A stretch of DNA of 64,000 nucleotides from a virus, in the IMG/VR virus record IMGVR_UViG_3300025085_000013, positions 1 through 64,000 of that record. One strand, written 5' to 3'. Shown one piece after another: positions 63,476 through 64,000 of the stretch. Position numbers and translations under genes: made by a program. Numbering within the stretch: the stretch's first letter is position 1; the number at the start of each line of letters is the position of its first letter. A model generated the notes under the pieces. It was given only the letters and a program-made list of their open reading frames with translations. It searched no databases and had not been told where the DNA came from.

Positions 63476-63810
63476 AATAACTGTATTCCTATTAAGCTAC
63501 ATGCTAAACACAGTGACACTATTGTTTTTGTGGTAATCCCTTCACCAAGAAAGTACCAAGTTAAAAATGTAAATGAAATAATCCCAGACCCAAAGGCGAT
63601 AAATCTACCTGGCCATAATAAACCATCATAGTATTCTACCATAAACCTGGTACCATAAATTAATATGTAACTAATTGCAGTTCCAAATAAAACTGAAACT
63701 GTTAATGGATTCTTTTTAAACCAAGGCCATACAAATTGACCATTAGTTTGAAACCATATTGCTGCCTGACCAGTAAAGAACAACAAAAATGCTAAAATTA
63801 ACTTATTCAT
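63466..63810 (-). CDS. Small four-helix membrane protein
   Basis: 114 residues with four hydrophobic helices (about 3-19, 37-55, 65-85, 93-112), one Arg in the third (WPGRFIAFGSG) and a C-terminal IGIQLFWK. The arrangement resembles small multidrug/EamA-type membrane proteins, but the evidence is only the topology. It overlaps the gene at the right edge by 8 nt. Confidence 0.6.
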   Translation of the reverse strand: MNKLILAFLLFFTGQAAIWFQTNGQFVWPWFKKNPLTVSVLFGTAISYILIYGTRFMVEYYDGLLWPGRFIAFGSGIISFTFLTWYFLGEGITTKTIVSLCLACSLIGIQLFWK

Positions 63811-64000
63811 CTATATAATATTTATACCCCATCCTAACCATGTGATCCATGTGGCTTTCCATTTGTTTTGCAGTTATCCACACTGAAGGTTCTGGCTTTA
63901 CAATACCATCTTCTCTTTTATCAAAAGCTTTATTTAAAAACCATTTCTCTTTTTTACTTTCCCACCAAAACCATACCTTTTGCCATGATCTAGGTTTTTT
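63803..64000 (-). CDS. Hypothetical protein, N-terminus outside window
   Basis: Frame open from the right edge (64000) to a TAA at 63803-63805; the last 65 residues are visible: Trp/Lys-rich KKPRSWQKVWFWWESKKEKW, then WITAKQMESHMDHMVRMGYK and a final YYIDE. It overlaps the membrane protein by 8 nt, which supports it being real. No family recognised. Confidence 0.55.
   Translation of the reverse strand, partial: KKPRSWQKVWFWWESKKEKWFLNKAFDKREDGIVKPEPSVWITAKQMESHMDHMVRMGYKYYIDE

Overview
The window reads as part of a large, AT-rich tailed-phage genome (myovirus, distant T4-like). Every gene I can support lies on the minus strand, so transcription runs from high to low coordinates, and genes are packed with short overlaps or gaps of mostly 1-100 nt. 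No stretch over 300 nt lacks a gene; the largest gaps are 15991-16180 (190 nt) and 8013-8180 (168 nt). T4-type hallmarks are UvsW, a UvsY-like protein, gp61-type primase, gp32, ATP-dependent DNA ligase, and gp25, gp6, gp53, gp5 and gp27-like baseplate proteins. Weak Shine-Dalgarno signals, A-rich leaders, Gly-Thr-Gln collagen-like fibres, a phage S1-like protein and similarity in style to distant T4-like phages such as those of Rhodothermus/Flavobacteriia suggest a Bacteroidota host. That host call is inference.

Layout in transcription order (right to left). 64000-59900: a chaperone/nucleic-acid block with a cut-off gene at the edge, a four-helix membrane protein, a DnaJ-like co-chaperone, a UVR-motif protein, DNA ligase, a HAD-type phosphatase and a dCMP-type deaminase. 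59900-54345: a small virion protein and a 1645-residue collagen-like fibre. 54285-36290: small late proteins and the baseplate (tube-junction protein, gp53/LysM, gp27-like hub, gp5-like spike without lysozyme, gp25, gp6, a gp7-position protein), interrupted by an S1-repeat protein and an amidoligase fused to a beta-helix tail. 36280-17619: large virion/fibre proteins, an 80-residue coiled coil, a membrane-anchored spanin-like candidate, and a tail-tube-like protein. 17596-11817: replication/recombination (RuvC-like resolvase, GroES-like co-chaperonin, gp32, primase, UvsY-like, UvsW). 11753-4072: a group of proteins that begin with a short helix resembling the T4 capsid-targeting sequence, including an acidic polyprotein-like core protein and ligase/nucleotidyltransferase-like enzymes. 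4072-1: fibre proteins again, the last one collagen-like and cut by the left edge.

The most interesting signal is the recurring N-terminal motif (aromatic-x-x-Phe/Tyr-hydrophobic-x-Glu, then usually a small residue) on at least seven different ORFs, two of which also carry internal copies. In T4 this kind of peptide (internal proteins IPI/IPIII) sends proteins into the prohead and is cut by the prohead protease. Here it is attached to a predicted covalent nucleotidyltransferase and possibly an NMNAT-like enzyme, suggesting a set of enzymes packaged in the capsid and delivered with the DNA. Other notable items are the amidoligase-beta-helix protein, the four-repeat S1 protein, a repeated AT-rich box resembling T4 late promoters ahead of structural genes, and a structured leader before gp32.
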